Origin: Halomonas sp. Bachu 37
Lineage (GTDB): Bacteria; Pseudomonadota; Gammaproteobacteria; Pseudomonadales; Halomonadaceae
Direction: 5' to 3'
DNA: 64,000 nucleotides
Assembly (NCBI RefSeq): GCF_039691755.1
Contig: NZ_CP137552.1
Location: forward strand, 372,001-436,000
Position 1 is the stretch's first letter. Each line of letters starts with the position of its first letter. A program made the position numbers and the translations under genes. Below are positions 21,769-30,626 of this stretch, in pieces. The notes under the pieces are model-generated. The model was not told the origin of the DNA, made no database searches, and saw only the letters and a program-made list of their open reading frames with translations.

Positions 21769-22640
21769 TGAGCATCCTGATCGATAAGAACACCAAGGTC
21801 ATCTGCCAGGGCTTTACCGGTGGCCAGGGCACGTTCCATTCCGAGCAGGCGATTGCCTACGGTACGCAAATGGTCGGTGGTGTTACGCCGGGCAAAGGCG
21901 GCCAAGAGCACCTCGGTCTGCCCGTTTTCAACACTGTGAAAGAAGCGGTAGAGAAAACCGGCGCGGAAGCCAGCGTTATCTACGTACCGGCGCCGTTCTG
22001 CAAGGACTCCATCCTTGAAGCGGCGAATGCAGGTATCAAGCTGATCGTCTGTATCACCGAAGGCATCGCTACTCTCGACATGCTCGAAGCCAAGGTCAAG
22101 TGCGACGAGCTGGGCGTGCGCCTGATCGGCCCGAACTGCCCGGGTGTGATTACGCCGGGAGAGTGCAAGATCGGCATCATGCCGGGTCACATCCACCAGC
22201 CCGGCCGTGTCGGTATCGTCTCGCGTTCCGGTACCTTGACCTATGAAGCGGTCAAGCAGACCACCGATCACGGCTTCGGCCAGTCCACCTGCGTGGGCAT
22301 CGGTGGCGACCCGATCCCGGGTTCCAACTTCATCGACATCCTGGAGATGTTCGAGAAGGACCCGAAAACCGAAGCGATCGTGATGATCGGTGAAATCGGT
22401 GGTACCGCCGAAGAAGAGGCCGCCGCCTACATCAAGGCCAACGTCTCCAAGCCGGTGGTTTCCTACATCGCCGGTGTCACCGCGCCTCCGGGCAAGCGCA
22501 TGGGCCATGCTGGTGCGATCATCTCCGGTGGCAAGGGTACCGCTGACGAGAAGTTCGCAGCGCTCGAAGATGCTGGTGTCAAGACCGTCCGTTCGCTGGC
22601 GGAAATCGGAGATGCGCTGAAGGCCGTTACCGGCTGGTAA
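21768..22640 (+). CDS. sucD: succinyl-CoA synthetase subunit alpha
   Basis: 290 residues. Binds CoA (Rossmann fold, [14 protein letters not shown] at ~14) and carries the phosphorylated His in the [12 protein letters not shown] segment (~246). Works as an alpha/beta pair with SucC. A strong terminator follows 30 bp downstream, closing the suc cluster. Confidence 0.97.
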
Positions 22641-22670
22641 CAGCAGGTTTTCACTTGTTGCATGTCCATG

Positions 22671-22699
22671 AAGGGGCACCTGAAGAGGTGCCCCTTCTT
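22671..22699 (+). terminator. suc operon terminator
   Basis: AAGGGGCACC-TGAAGA-GGTGCCCCTT followed by CTTG; a perfect 10-bp stem. Confidence 0.88.
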
Positions 22700-23003
22700 G
22701 CGTTTAGGGATGATGAAAATAGTACCCAGTACCAGGTGTTTTGGCCCGCCTCGTTTATTGACAGGAATACCTAGGGCGCTTACTTTTAATTTGTAATATT
22801 TAATGTTTTTGAGTTATAAATTGTAAATCAATAGCGCTTAGCTGTTTCCCGCCTAATATAGCAAGCGAATATAGCGAAATTTTGTTTTTTGTTTCGAGAA
22901 GAAGGGAAACGGGAATCTATTCTTTCCAACAGTGGCAATTAGCCTAGTAAATTTAAATGGCTGACCATTGTGAAAGGAAAAGGCTCATTTCGGATAATTT
23001 GCC
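22700..23003 (+). other. AT-rich leader of the accessory sugar operon
   Basis: About 300 bp, visibly AT-richer than both flanks, without a gene. It holds a good promoter candidate (22758-22786) and would give a 5' UTR of about 210 nt. Confidence 0.55.
22758..22786 (+). promoter_or_regulatory. putative sigma70 promoter of the sugar operon
   Basis: Perfect TTGACA, 17-bp spacer, TACTTT. Confidence 0.45.
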
Positions 23004-24047
23004 ATGTATAACGTATTCGCGGTTATCCTCACATATAACCGTAAGGATCTGCTGAAACGATGTCTCGATGCGGTGTATTCCCAGACACGGCTTTGTGAGT
23101 ATGTCATCGTTATAGATAACGCCAGTAGTGATGGTACTCAACAAATGCTATCCGAAGGCAGTTATCCAGGTCTCATGGTACATGTGCTGAAGGATAATAT
23201 TGGAGCTTCGGGTGGGTTCAATGCGGGCCTGCGCCTGGCTTATCAAAAGGGAGCCGACCTTGTCTGGACCATGGATGACGATGTCATACCTGAGCCGGGT
23301 GCCCTTCATGATCTGCTGGCGGCCAACGAATTGTTGAAGAGCAAAGGGAAGAAGGCAGCTTTTCTACTCTCCAAGGCTGTCACTGAAAATGGACTGGTCA
23401 CCAATACCCCGGTCATAAGCAATCTGAATAACGGCATCGGCTATCGAGACTGGCCAGAACTGCTTGAATTGGGGTTGGTTCCTGTGCAACGTGCCACATT
23501 TGTCTCGATACTCTTGCCGCGTGCCACCTTGGCGCAACACGGCCTGCCTATTACCGCCATGTTCATCTGGGGCGAAGATAGTGAATTTACTTTGAGAGTC
23601 ACCCAAGATATTCCGGGTTATTTTGTCGGAACAAGCAAAGTACAGCATTTGCGTCAGGAAAGTGGACCTATCAGTGTTATAGCCGAAACTAATCCCATGC
23701 GGTTGAAGTTATATCGCCATTATATTCGTAACAAGCTTTTTATTGCTCGAAAATTTCGTCACTTGCCTCGTTATAACTACTCTATAAAGTCAGAAGCCTA
23801 TAAATTGTCTCGGCTTATCTTTGTACTCTTGATTAGAGGAGATTTCTACAAGGCCAAGATAGTACTAAGCGGAATGCTGGAAAGTTTGTGGTTTTTTCCG
23901 GTGCCCGAGGCCGCCGAGACGCCTGTCGAAAAAATGAAAACCTCCATGCGGTCATTGGATCTGCAGTGTCCTAAGCAAACAGGCGAGAATAAAGAAACGC
24001 AGGATAAAGGTAGCTTGAAGCTGGGCCCAGTGGAAAGACCGGGTTAA
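23004..24047 (+). CDS. family 2 glycosyltransferase
   Basis: 347 residues, GT-A fold. N-terminal nucleotide-sugar site VFAVILTYNRKDLLKRC, VIDNASSDGT (~38) and the metal-binding DDD in WTMDDDVIP (~92) are diagnostic of GT2 enzymes; the middle part (GYFVGTSKVQHLRQESG) resembles rhamnosyl/galactofuranosyl transferases of the GlfT2/RfbN-like group. It would transfer a sugar from a nucleotide donor to a surface polysaccharide or lipid. Base composition is AT-richer than the neighbouring housekeeping genes, consistent with horizontal acquisition. First gene of a five-gene cluster; the next begins 26 bp later. Confidence 0.87.
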   Translation: MYNVFAVILTYNRKDLLKRCLDAVYSQTRLCEYVIVIDNASSDGTQQMLSEGSYPGLMVHVLKDNIGASGGFNAGLRLAYQKGADLVWTMDDDVIPEPGALHDLLAANELLKSKGKKAAFLLSKAVTENGLVTNTPVISNLNNGIGYRDWPELLELGLVPVQRATFVSILLPRATLAQHGLPITAMFIWGEDSEFTLRVTQDIPGYFVGTSKVQHLRQESGPISVIAETNPMRLKLYRHYIRNKLFIARKFRHLPRYNYSIKSEAYKLSRLIFVLLIRGDFYKAKIVLSGMLESLWFFPVPEAAETPVEKMKTSMRSLDLQCPKQTGENKETQDKGSLKLGPVERPG

Positions 24048-24072
24048 CTGATGGCAAGAGCGAGGTAGCGCT

Positions 24073-25191
24073 TTGAAAATCTTGATCGTAGGAAATATGG
24101 GGTATATCGGCTCCGTCGTGGTACGGGAGTTAGCCTTGCGACACCCATCAGCCATTCTCCATGGCTATGACAATGCCTATTTCATGCATTACCTGACGGG
24201 AACCGAGCTTTTTCCCGAGCGTTATCTCGACCATCAGTTTCTGGGAGACATTCGGGATATGCCGGTAAATTTTCTGAAGGGCTATACAGCTGTGATTCAA
24301 CTGGCTGCCATTTCCAATGATCCCATGGGGGATCGCTTCGCTGCAGTTACGGCTGAAATCAATCAGCATGCAACCAATGATATGGCCAAGGCAGCGGCTC
24401 AGGCTGGTGTGGAAAACTTCGTGTTTGCCTCAAGCTGCAGTATTTATGGCGTAGCTTTGGGTGCTCCGCGTTGTGAAACGGACCCCGTGGCTCCCGTAAC
24501 CGCTTATGCCCGCTCGAAAATAGCGGCTGAAGAGGCCCTGGCGAGCATCGAGGGGGGCATGGTGATTACCAGCTTGCGCTTTGCGACTGCCTGCGGGATG
24601 TCGGAGCGTTTACGCCTGGATCTGGTGCTCAATGATTTCGTCGCCTGCGCACTCAGCCAGCAGCATATTACCGTGCATAGCGATGGCTCTCCCTGGCGCC
24701 CCTTGATCGATGTCGCCGATATGGCCAGGGCTATCGACTGGGCGGTACAGCGCAAGCCTGAAAATGGTGGGCGCATTCTCAAAATCAATACCGGCTCAAA
24801 CGAGCGCAATCATCAAGTGCGGGACTTGGCAACTGCCGTTGCACAGGCAATTCCCGGCACCACCCTGAGTATCAATACCGAAGCGCCGGCGGACAGCCGC
24901 TCCTATCAGGTGGATTTCAGCCTATTTGCCAGGCTGGCCCCCGAGCATCAACCGCAGTTGACGCTTATGGATTCGATCATGGGGCTGGCCAATGGCCTCA
25001 AGAGCATGAAATTTTCCGATACGCGCTTCCGCTCCTCAAGCTATATACGCCTTTATGCCTTACAGGCGCATATCAACGCAGGACGCCTCTCTGAAAACCT
25101 GACCTGGCAAGCGGGTAGTGCGGTAAACCTCAGCGCTCTATCTGCCTCTACCCGCGCTACTTTTACGCCAGAATTGGAGGTTAGCCCATGA
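24073..25191 (+). CDS. NAD-dependent epimerase/dehydratase (extended SDR)
   Basis: 372 residues from TTG at 24073, preceded by GAGGTAG. Extended short-chain dehydrogenase acting on nucleotide sugars: NAD motif GNMGYIG (~7-13), active-site SSCSIYG (~120) and YARSK (Tyr~145, Lys~149). Substrate specificity cannot be read directly; the neighbouring cytidylyltransferase suggests a CDP-sugar. Whether it acts as 4-epimerase, reductase or 4,6-dehydratase is open; the dehydratase-typical Asp-Glu pair next to the catalytic Thr/Ser is not seen, so epimerase or reductase is favoured. Its end overlaps the next start (ATGA). Confidence 0.85.
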   Translation: MKILIVGNMGYIGSVVVRELALRHPSAILHGYDNAYFMHYLTGTELFPERYLDHQFLGDIRDMPVNFLKGYTAVIQLAAISNDPMGDRFAAVTAEINQHATNDMAKAAAQAGVENFVFASSCSIYGVALGAPRCETDPVAPVTAYARSKIAAEEALASIEGGMVITSLRFATACGMSERLRLDLVLNDFVACALSQQHITVHSDGSPWRPLIDVADMARAIDWAVQRKPENGGRILKINTGSNERNHQVRDLATAVAQAIPGTTLSINTEAPADSRSYQVDFSLFARLAPEHQPQLTLMDSIMGLANGLKSMKFSDTRFRSSSYIRLYALQAHINAGRLSENLTWQAGSAVNLSALSASTRATFTPELEVSP

Positions 25192-25958
25192 AAGTCGCAA
25201 TTTTTGCAGGAGGATACGGGACACGCTTGAGTGAAGAGACCGCGATTCGTCCCAAGCCGATGGTGGAAGTGGGGGGCCGGCCGATTCTCTGGCACATAAT
25301 GAAAATGTATGCCCATCACGGCTTCAAGGAATTCGTCGTATTGGGAGGCTACAAGGTGGAGTACATCCGCGATTACTTTCTCAATTATCGCGGCAATCGA
25401 ACCGACTACACCATTGACCTGAAGACCGGCAATGTCGAGTGGCTTCAAAGCGTGAACGATGACTGGAAAGTCACCGTACTGGATACGGGGGACGATGCCA
25501 TGACCGGAGGGCGGCTCAAGAAAGCCATGCCTCTATTGGCGAACGAACCTTTTTGTCTGACCTATGGCGATGGGTTGAGTGATCTGGATATCAATGCCTT
25601 GGTCGATTCTCATCTGGCCTCGAAAAACTGGTGCACGCTTACGGCGGTAACTCAACCGGGCCGCTATGGTGCGCTGCGCCTGACCGAAGGCAACAGTCAG
25701 GTAGAGGGCTTCCGCGAAAAGGGAGAAATAGACGGAGGGCTGATCAATGGGGGCTTCTTCGTCTGTGAGCCGGAAGTATTCGAGACGATCGACGATAGCC
25801 AGACCGTTTGGGAAAACGAGCCCATGCATCGAATGATCGAAATGGGGAAATTGGGATACTTCCATCACAACGGTTATTGGCAAAGCATGGATACGCTGCG
25901 AGACAAAATGGTGCTTGAGACCGCTTGGGCGCAAGGTGCCCCCTGGAAACGCTGGTAA
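25188..25958 (+). CDS. rfbF: glucose-1-phosphate cytidylyltransferase
   Basis: 256 residues, normal for RfbF/DdhA. Makes CDP-glucose from CTP and glucose-1-phosphate, the first step toward CDP-linked deoxysugars. N-terminal nucleotidyl-transfer signature IFAGGYGTRLSEET with Lys in RPKPMVEVGGRPILWH, the metal Asp in TYGDGLSDLD (~129) and the ...HNGYWQSMDTLRDK C-terminal motif typical of this family. It starts within the end of the epimerase gene (4-bp overlap). Confidence 0.92.
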   Translation: MKVAIFAGGYGTRLSEETAIRPKPMVEVGGRPILWHIMKMYAHHGFKEFVVLGGYKVEYIRDYFLNYRGNRTDYTIDLKTGNVEWLQSVNDDWKVTVLDTGDDAMTGGRLKKAMPLLANEPFCLTYGDGLSDLDINALVDSHLASKNWCTLTAVTQPGRYGALRLTEGNSQVEGFREKGEIDGGLINGGFFVCEPEVFETIDDSQTVWENEPMHRMIEMGKLGYFHHNGYWQSMDTLRDKMVLETAWAQGAPWKRW

Positions 25959-25972
25959 GGAATGAGCCGTCG

Positions 25973-27319
25973 ATGATTATTGTGGATACCGTGCTTGCCA
26001 AACGCGAGGCACAAGGCAACCCCATTCGAGTGGGTATGGTCGGTGCGGGTTTTCAAGCCGCGGGTATAGGCTTGCAGATAATGACCGCGACGCCCGGGAT
26101 GCATCTCTGTGCCATCGCCAATCGTCATATAGATGCAGCCGTCAAGGTTTTCCAGCAAGCCGGGATTGAGCCAACCGCCTGTGACTCCCAGCAGGAACTC
26201 GAGGCGGCGATTGCGACTGGCCGTCCGGCAGTCACCGAGGATGCGGTGGCACTGGCCCGTGCCGAGGGGCTGGATGCAATCATCGAGGTAACCGGTTCGC
26301 TTGAGTTCGCAGCACATGCCGTGTTGGCCGCTCTGGAAAGCGGCAAGGACGTCATTCAGATGAATGCGGAACTCGACGGTACGATTGGCCCGATCCTGAA
26401 GGTGAAAGCCGATGCGGCAGGTGTCGTCTACAGCTTTGCCGATGGCGACCAGCCCGGCGTAGAGATGAATCTCTATCGGTTCGTCGCCGGCCTGGGAGTG
26501 AAGCCCGTACTTTGCGGCAATATCAAGGGATTGCATGATCCTTATCGCAATCCGGCTACCCAGGAAAGTTTTGCCAGACGCTGGGGACAAAAACCGGCGA
26601 TGGTGGCATCGTTTGCCGACGGAACCAAGATTTCGTTCGAACAGGCCATCGTCGCCAACGGCACCGGAATGCAGGTGGCGCAACGTGGCATGCTCGGTCC
26701 CGATTTTTCCGGGGGCGTGCCCGGCGGCCCCCTGGTGCCCATCGAACAGACGGTGTCAGCGTTTGAACCCTACCTGGACCCGGCAGGGCCGGGATTGGTG
26801 GACTACGTGGTAGGGGCACGGCCAGGGCCGGGCGTATTCGTGCTGGGCACCATCGAGAATCCCCGCCAACGCCATTACCTCGAACTCTACAAGATGGGAG
26901 AGGGGCCGTATTACTGCTTCACGACGCCTTATCATCTCTGCCATTTCGAAGTGCCCACCTCCGTTGCCCGAGCCGTGCTGTTTCGTGATCCGGTCTTGTC
27001 TCCCCTGAAGGGTCCAAGGGTGGGCGTTATCGCCATGGCCAAGAAACGCCTGAACGAGGGCGAGACAATCGAGGAACTCGGCGGTTTCGAAGTCTACGGT
27101 GTGGCTGAAAACATGGATGTAATTCGGCGGGAGCGGCTGTTGCCTATCGGGCTTGCGCTCGGCTGCCAGGTGGCAGGTCATATAGAAAAGGACACGGCGC
27201 TGACCTTCGATGATGTGCTTATCCCGCCAGGACGCCTGATAGACCGTCTGTATGCCGAACAGGAGGCGATGTTCGCCATGGAGTCCCTGCCCGGCACCAC
27301 CGCTACTCACCTGGAGTAA
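25973..27319 (+). CDS. SAF-domain NAD(P)-dependent oxidoreductase (homoserine-dehydrogenase-like)
   Basis: 448 residues from ATG at 25973; an upstream in-frame start at 25925 overlaps rfbF and is less likely. N-terminal Rossmann domain (RVGMVGAGFQAAGIG, ~18) resembles homoserine dehydrogenase/GFO-IDH folds; the C-terminal ~80 residues (ALGCQVAGHIEKDTALTFDDVLIPPGRL) look like a SAF domain. This two-domain type is annotated as predicted homoserine dehydrogenase in COG collections, but the setting between two nucleotide-sugar genes argues for a sugar-related redox step. The actual reaction is not known to me. Confidence 0.75.
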   Translation: MIIVDTVLAKREAQGNPIRVGMVGAGFQAAGIGLQIMTATPGMHLCAIANRHIDAAVKVFQQAGIEPTACDSQQELEAAIATGRPAVTEDAVALARAEGLDAIIEVTGSLEFAAHAVLAALESGKDVIQMNAELDGTIGPILKVKADAAGVVYSFADGDQPGVEMNLYRFVAGLGVKPVLCGNIKGLHDPYRNPATQESFARRWGQKPAMVASFADGTKISFEQAIVANGTGMQVAQRGMLGPDFSGGVPGGPLVPIEQTVSAFEPYLDPAGPGLVDYVVGARPGPGVFVLGTIENPRQRHYLELYKMGEGPYYCFTTPYHLCHFEVPTSVARAVLFRDPVLSPLKGPRVGVIAMAKKRLNEGETIEELGGFEVYGVAENMDVIRRERLLPIGLALGCQVAGHIEKDTALTFDDVLIPPGRLIDRLYAEQEAMFAMESLPGTTATHLE

Positions 27320-27340
27320 ACCATTTTCATGGAGTAAGCC

Positions 27341-27889
27341 ATGCGTTTTCATCAAACGAAACTCAAGGATGCCACGCTCATAGAGCTTGAACCCCGCGGT
27401 GATGAGCGTGGCTTCTTTGCCCGCACCATGTGCCGGGAGGAGTTCGAGCGTCATGGCCTTCTGAGTGACTTCGTGCAGCAGAACACCTCTTTCTCGGCTC
27501 AGCGAGGTACCTTGAGAGGATTGCATTACCAGCACCAGCCGCATGCCGAAGCCAAGCTGATACGCTGCATTCGGGGAGCGATTGTCGATGTCATCGTGGA
27601 TATCCGCGAGGACTCGGAGACCTACTTGCACCATCAGTTGTTCGAACTTACCGACACGAATCGGCACCAACTTTATGTGCCGCAAGGCTTTGCGCACGCC
27701 TTTCAGACACTGACTGACGACGTTGAAGTCAGCTATCTAGTCTCGGCGGCCTATTATCCCGAGGCCGAAAGCGGGTTGCGCTATAACGATGAGCGATTGG
27801 CAATCGAGTGGCCCATTCCACCCACGGTCGTTTCCGAAAAAGACGCCAGTTGGCCATTGATTCGGGAGCGAAGCAAGGCGCTTTTCTAG
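27341..27889 (+). CDS. rfbC: dTDP-4-dehydrorhamnose 3,5-epimerase family protein
   Basis: 182 residues, typical RmlC length, cupin fold. MRFHQTKLKDATLIELEPRGDERGFF with FARTMCREEF, QNTSFSAQRGTLRGLHYQ (~50-67, catalytic His), GAIVDVIVDIR and YVPQGFAHAFQTL (~110) are family signatures. It would epimerise C3/C5 of a 4-keto-6-deoxy nucleotide sugar; since rmlA, rmlB and rmlD are absent here and RfbF makes a CDP-sugar, the true substrate may be CDP-linked. Last gene of the operon, followed by a strong terminator. Confidence 0.9.
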   Translation: MRFHQTKLKDATLIELEPRGDERGFFARTMCREEFERHGLLSDFVQQNTSFSAQRGTLRGLHYQHQPHAEAKLIRCIRGAIVDVIVDIREDSETYLHHQLFELTDTNRHQLYVPQGFAHAFQTLTDDVEVSYLVSAAYYPEAESGLRYNDERLAIEWPIPPTVVSEKDASWPLIRERSKALF

Positions 27890-27924
27890 CCATCGGCAAA
27901 CCAGGTCGTCAGACATATCATAGA

Positions 27925-27952
27925 AAAGGGGCAGCGTGATCGCTGCCCCTTT
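27925..27952. terminator. bidirectional terminator between rfbC and rnb
   Basis: AAAGGGGCAGCG-TGAT-CGCTGCCCCTTT, a perfect 12-bp stem with A/T ends, between convergent genes. Confidence 0.9.
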
Positions 27953-27984
27953 CGAGTGACTCTTACGGCATGTCGACTTGAACG

Positions 27985-29925
27985 TCAGTCAGCAGGACGC
28001 GCCACCAGCGAGCGGGTTTCCTCGCGCGCTTCGGTGAGCGCCACACGCAAGCTGTCTCCCAGCTTGAAGCGCTCCTCGCCTTCGATCTGGATACGACCTT
28101 CCTTGTCGTCGATCACCACCTTGCTGCGGTCGCTGTGCATCAGCGGGGCCGGAACGAAGGCGGTGGCGCCGTTGGCGAGCAGGCGAACCCGCATGCCGCC
28201 ACGGTTGATCGCCATGATTTCCGCATCGAAGGTTTCCTGATTTTCGGCAGACGGCGTCAGATAACGCACATACAGCCAATCCTTCACATCGCGCTCGGCC
28301 ATGCGATTCAGGCGCCGCCGCTCGGTGAGCTGCTCGGTGAGCTGCAGGCTGGCTTCCGCAGGCGCCTGTTCCCCCTTGAGCACGCGCTTGATCAAGCGGT
28401 GGTTGACCATATCGCCGTACTTGCGAATCGGCGAGGTCCAGGTGGCGTAAGCCGGCAGGCCCAGGCCGAAGTGAGGCCCGGGCAGGGCCGACATGTTGGT
28501 AAAGCCCTGGAAGCGCCGCAGGCGCGCATCCAGCCAGGCGTCGTCACGGCTTTCCAGAGCCCGCTTGAGTTCGCGGTAGCGCGGGAGTTCGGTCAAGGCA
28601 TCGCGCTCGACCTCGACCTCTTGGTTGGTCAAGAATTCATGGGCGGCATCGGCCTTGTCCGGGTCGAAAGCCTGATGGACGTTGAAAATGCCGTGGCCGA
28701 CATGCTGGGCGAGAAGGTCGGCGCAACAGGCATTGGCCGCGATCATCGACTCCTCGATCATGCGGTTGGCGATACGCCGCTCTTCGGTACGGATACCCAG
28801 GACGTTACCGGCTTCGTCGAGGTCGAACACGTAGTCGGGGCGATCCTTGAACACCAGAGCATGTTCGGCACGCCAGGCGCTGCGGGCTTCGGTCAGATCG
28901 CGTAACGCTTGCAGCTGCTCTGCAATGCTGCCCTCGGGTGCCCAGTCGCCCTGGCCTTCGATCCAGTCCGAGACACGGTCGTAGACCAGCCGGGCGTGGG
29001 AGCGCGCGGTGGCGGCGAAGAAGCGGTATTCACCCAGGCTGCCGTCGGCCTGGATGTCCAGGGCACAGGCAAGTACGGGGCGATCCTTACCTTCATGCAG
29101 CGAACACAGATCGTCGGCCAGCACTTCGGGAAGCATGGTGACGTTCTGGCCCGGCAGGTAGACGGTGAAGGCACGGGTGCGCGCTTCGAGGTCGGCAGCG
29201 TGGCTCTCCTCGACGTAGGCGGTAGGATCGGCGATGGCCACGGTCAAGCGCCAGCCACCGGTCGCCAGGGTTTCCACCCGCAGGGCGTCGTCCATGTCGC
29301 GGGTCTTTTCCCCGTCGATGGTGAAGAACGGCTCGGCGGTGAGGTCTTCGCGGGTCAAGCCCTCGTCGCTCAGGGGCCAGTCATCGCCGGCTTCGGGAGA
29401 CGCCTGTTCGAGCGCGTGGCGGGCCAGGGTGACGCGCCACGGTACCGCCGGATCGTCACTCTTGGCGACCAGCTCGTCGATCTGGGTGAAGAAGGCGCGA
29501 TCGTCGGGCTTCAGGGGGTGACGCACCAGGCGCGCGACAACCCAATCGCCATCCTGAATGGAGTCTTCATCCAGGCTGCGCTTGATGCGCGCCTTGAGCA
29601 CGTTCTTGATCGATGGGTGATCCGGCACGACGGCAAGCTGACCTTCACGCTTCTGGACCCGAGCCACGAAACGGTCCAGACCGGCCTCGATCAGCTTTTC
29701 CGGCTGCACGGAGGACTTGTCGCCTTCTTCGTGTACCACGGCTTCGACTCGGTCGCCGTGCAAGACCTGCTTCATGGCGGGCGGTGGCACGAAATAGGAG
29801 TTGCCGTCGTCGGTTTCCAGAAAGCCGAAGGCCTTGGCCGTCGCCTTGATCACGCCCTCGACACGCGGCGTGGTTTCACGAATCTGCTGCTTGAGCTGAG
29901 CAAGCACGGAATTATTCTGCAACAT
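27985..29925 (-). CDS. rnb: exoribonuclease II
   Basis: 646 residues from ATG at 29925 (MLQNNSVLAQLKQQI), close to E. coli RNase II (644); an upstream in-frame start would add 51 unrelated residues. Processive 3'-5' hydrolysis of single-stranded RNA. Cold-shock domains (PRVEGVIKATAKAFGFLE; HGDRVEAVVHEE), the RNB domain with the metal-binding acidic cluster in IDGEKTRDMDDAL (~195-207), and a C-terminal S1 domain (FDAEIMAINRGGMRVRLLANG). It is far shorter than RNase R and matches RNase II in detail. Confidence 0.95.
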   Translation of the reverse strand: MLQNNSVLAQLKQQIRETTPRVEGVIKATAKAFGFLETDDGNSYFVPPPAMKQVLHGDRVEAVVHEEGDKSSVQPEKLIEAGLDRFVARVQKREGQLAVVPDHPSIKNVLKARIKRSLDEDSIQDGDWVVARLVRHPLKPDDRAFFTQIDELVAKSDDPAVPWRVTLARHALEQASPEAGDDWPLSDEGLTREDLTAEPFFTIDGEKTRDMDDALRVETLATGGWRLTVAIADPTAYVEESHAADLEARTRAFTVYLPGQNVTMLPEVLADDLCSLHEGKDRPVLACALDIQADGSLGEYRFFAATARSHARLVYDRVSDWIEGQGDWAPEGSIAEQLQALRDLTEARSAWRAEHALVFKDRPDYVFDLDEAGNVLGIRTEERRIANRMIEESMIAANACCADLLAQHVGHGIFNVHQAFDPDKADAAHEFLTNQEVEVERDALTELPRYRELKRALESRDDAWLDARLRRFQGFTNMSALPGPHFGLGLPAYATWTSPIRKYGDMVNHRLIKRVLKGEQAPAEASLQLTEQLTERRRLNRMAERDVKDWLYVRYLTPSAENQETFDAEIMAINRGGMRVRLLANGATAFVPAPLMHSDRSKVVIDDKEGRIQIEGEERFKLGDSLRVALTEAREETRSLVARPAD

Positions 29926-30074
29926 GGGCACAATCAATTGGCGGGAGTAGGCTGCCACTATACGGATTCCCGCAGGCGCCGCCAAACTCCACGATGAACA
30001 AGCTACTCTTGCACGAGATTTCAGATACTTGCCCACGGCAGGATCAGATGCAGCAGGCAAGGAGCCGAATGCGG

Positions 30075-30515
30075 TCAATGCACCGTGATAACCGTGCAGT
30101 CTGCCGCATGGGTGACTTTGTGTGAAACGCTGCCGATAACAAAGCCTTGCAAGTCACTGAGACCACGAGTTCCCATGGTGATCGCATCGACTTCGAGCTT
30201 CTTCGACATATGCAAGATAGTACGTGCCGGATCGCCCTTGCCGAGATGGGTCTTGATCTGCTCTACCCCTTGGCCGCGTGCCGATTCTGCAGCTTTTTCC
30301 ACCATCTCGCTGCCGATATCCTCGCGCTCTTGCCGGGAAGCTTCGATGGCGATGGCACCCAGCCCCCAGACCAGCGTGGCGTCATGGGTGAGTTCTTCGG
30401 GAATATGCAGAATATGCAATATGGCATCGTTTTGCCGGGCCAGCTGGCACGCGACCTGCAGCGCTTTCTGGGCATGTTTCGAGCCGTCTACGGGAATCAG
30501 GATGGACGTGAACAT
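30075..30515 (-). CDS. universal stress protein (UspA family)
   Basis: 146 residues, a single Usp domain. Starts TSILIPVDGSKHAQKALQ (Asp near 9) and has the ATP-binding pattern G-x2-G-x9-G-S in GTRGLSDLQGFVIGS (~115-130), so it belongs to the ATP-binding subclass. Cytoplasmic; these proteins help survival under starvation and oxidative or osmotic stress. Start ATG follows GGAG. It lies 149 bp upstream of rnb on the same strand. Confidence 0.92.
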   Translation of the reverse strand: MFTSILIPVDGSKHAQKALQVACQLARQNDAILHILHIPEELTHDATLVWGLGAIAIEASRQEREDIGSEMVEKAAESARGQGVEQIKTHLGKGDPARTILHMSKKLEVDAITMGTRGLSDLQGFVIGSVSHKVTHAADCTVITVH

Positions 30516-30626
30516 GGAGAAGTCTCCTCGGCGGCGAATGTGCTTTAAGCACGAATGTCCCTAAAGCGTAGCCGTTATTGCTCGCATCGTCGTGATCGGC
30601 ATCAAACCTTGTTGAATATGCAGGCG

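Noticed and set aside
28909-29997. 362-codon frame antisense to rnb
   Set aside because: Shadow of RNase II with low-complexity, unrecognisable translation.
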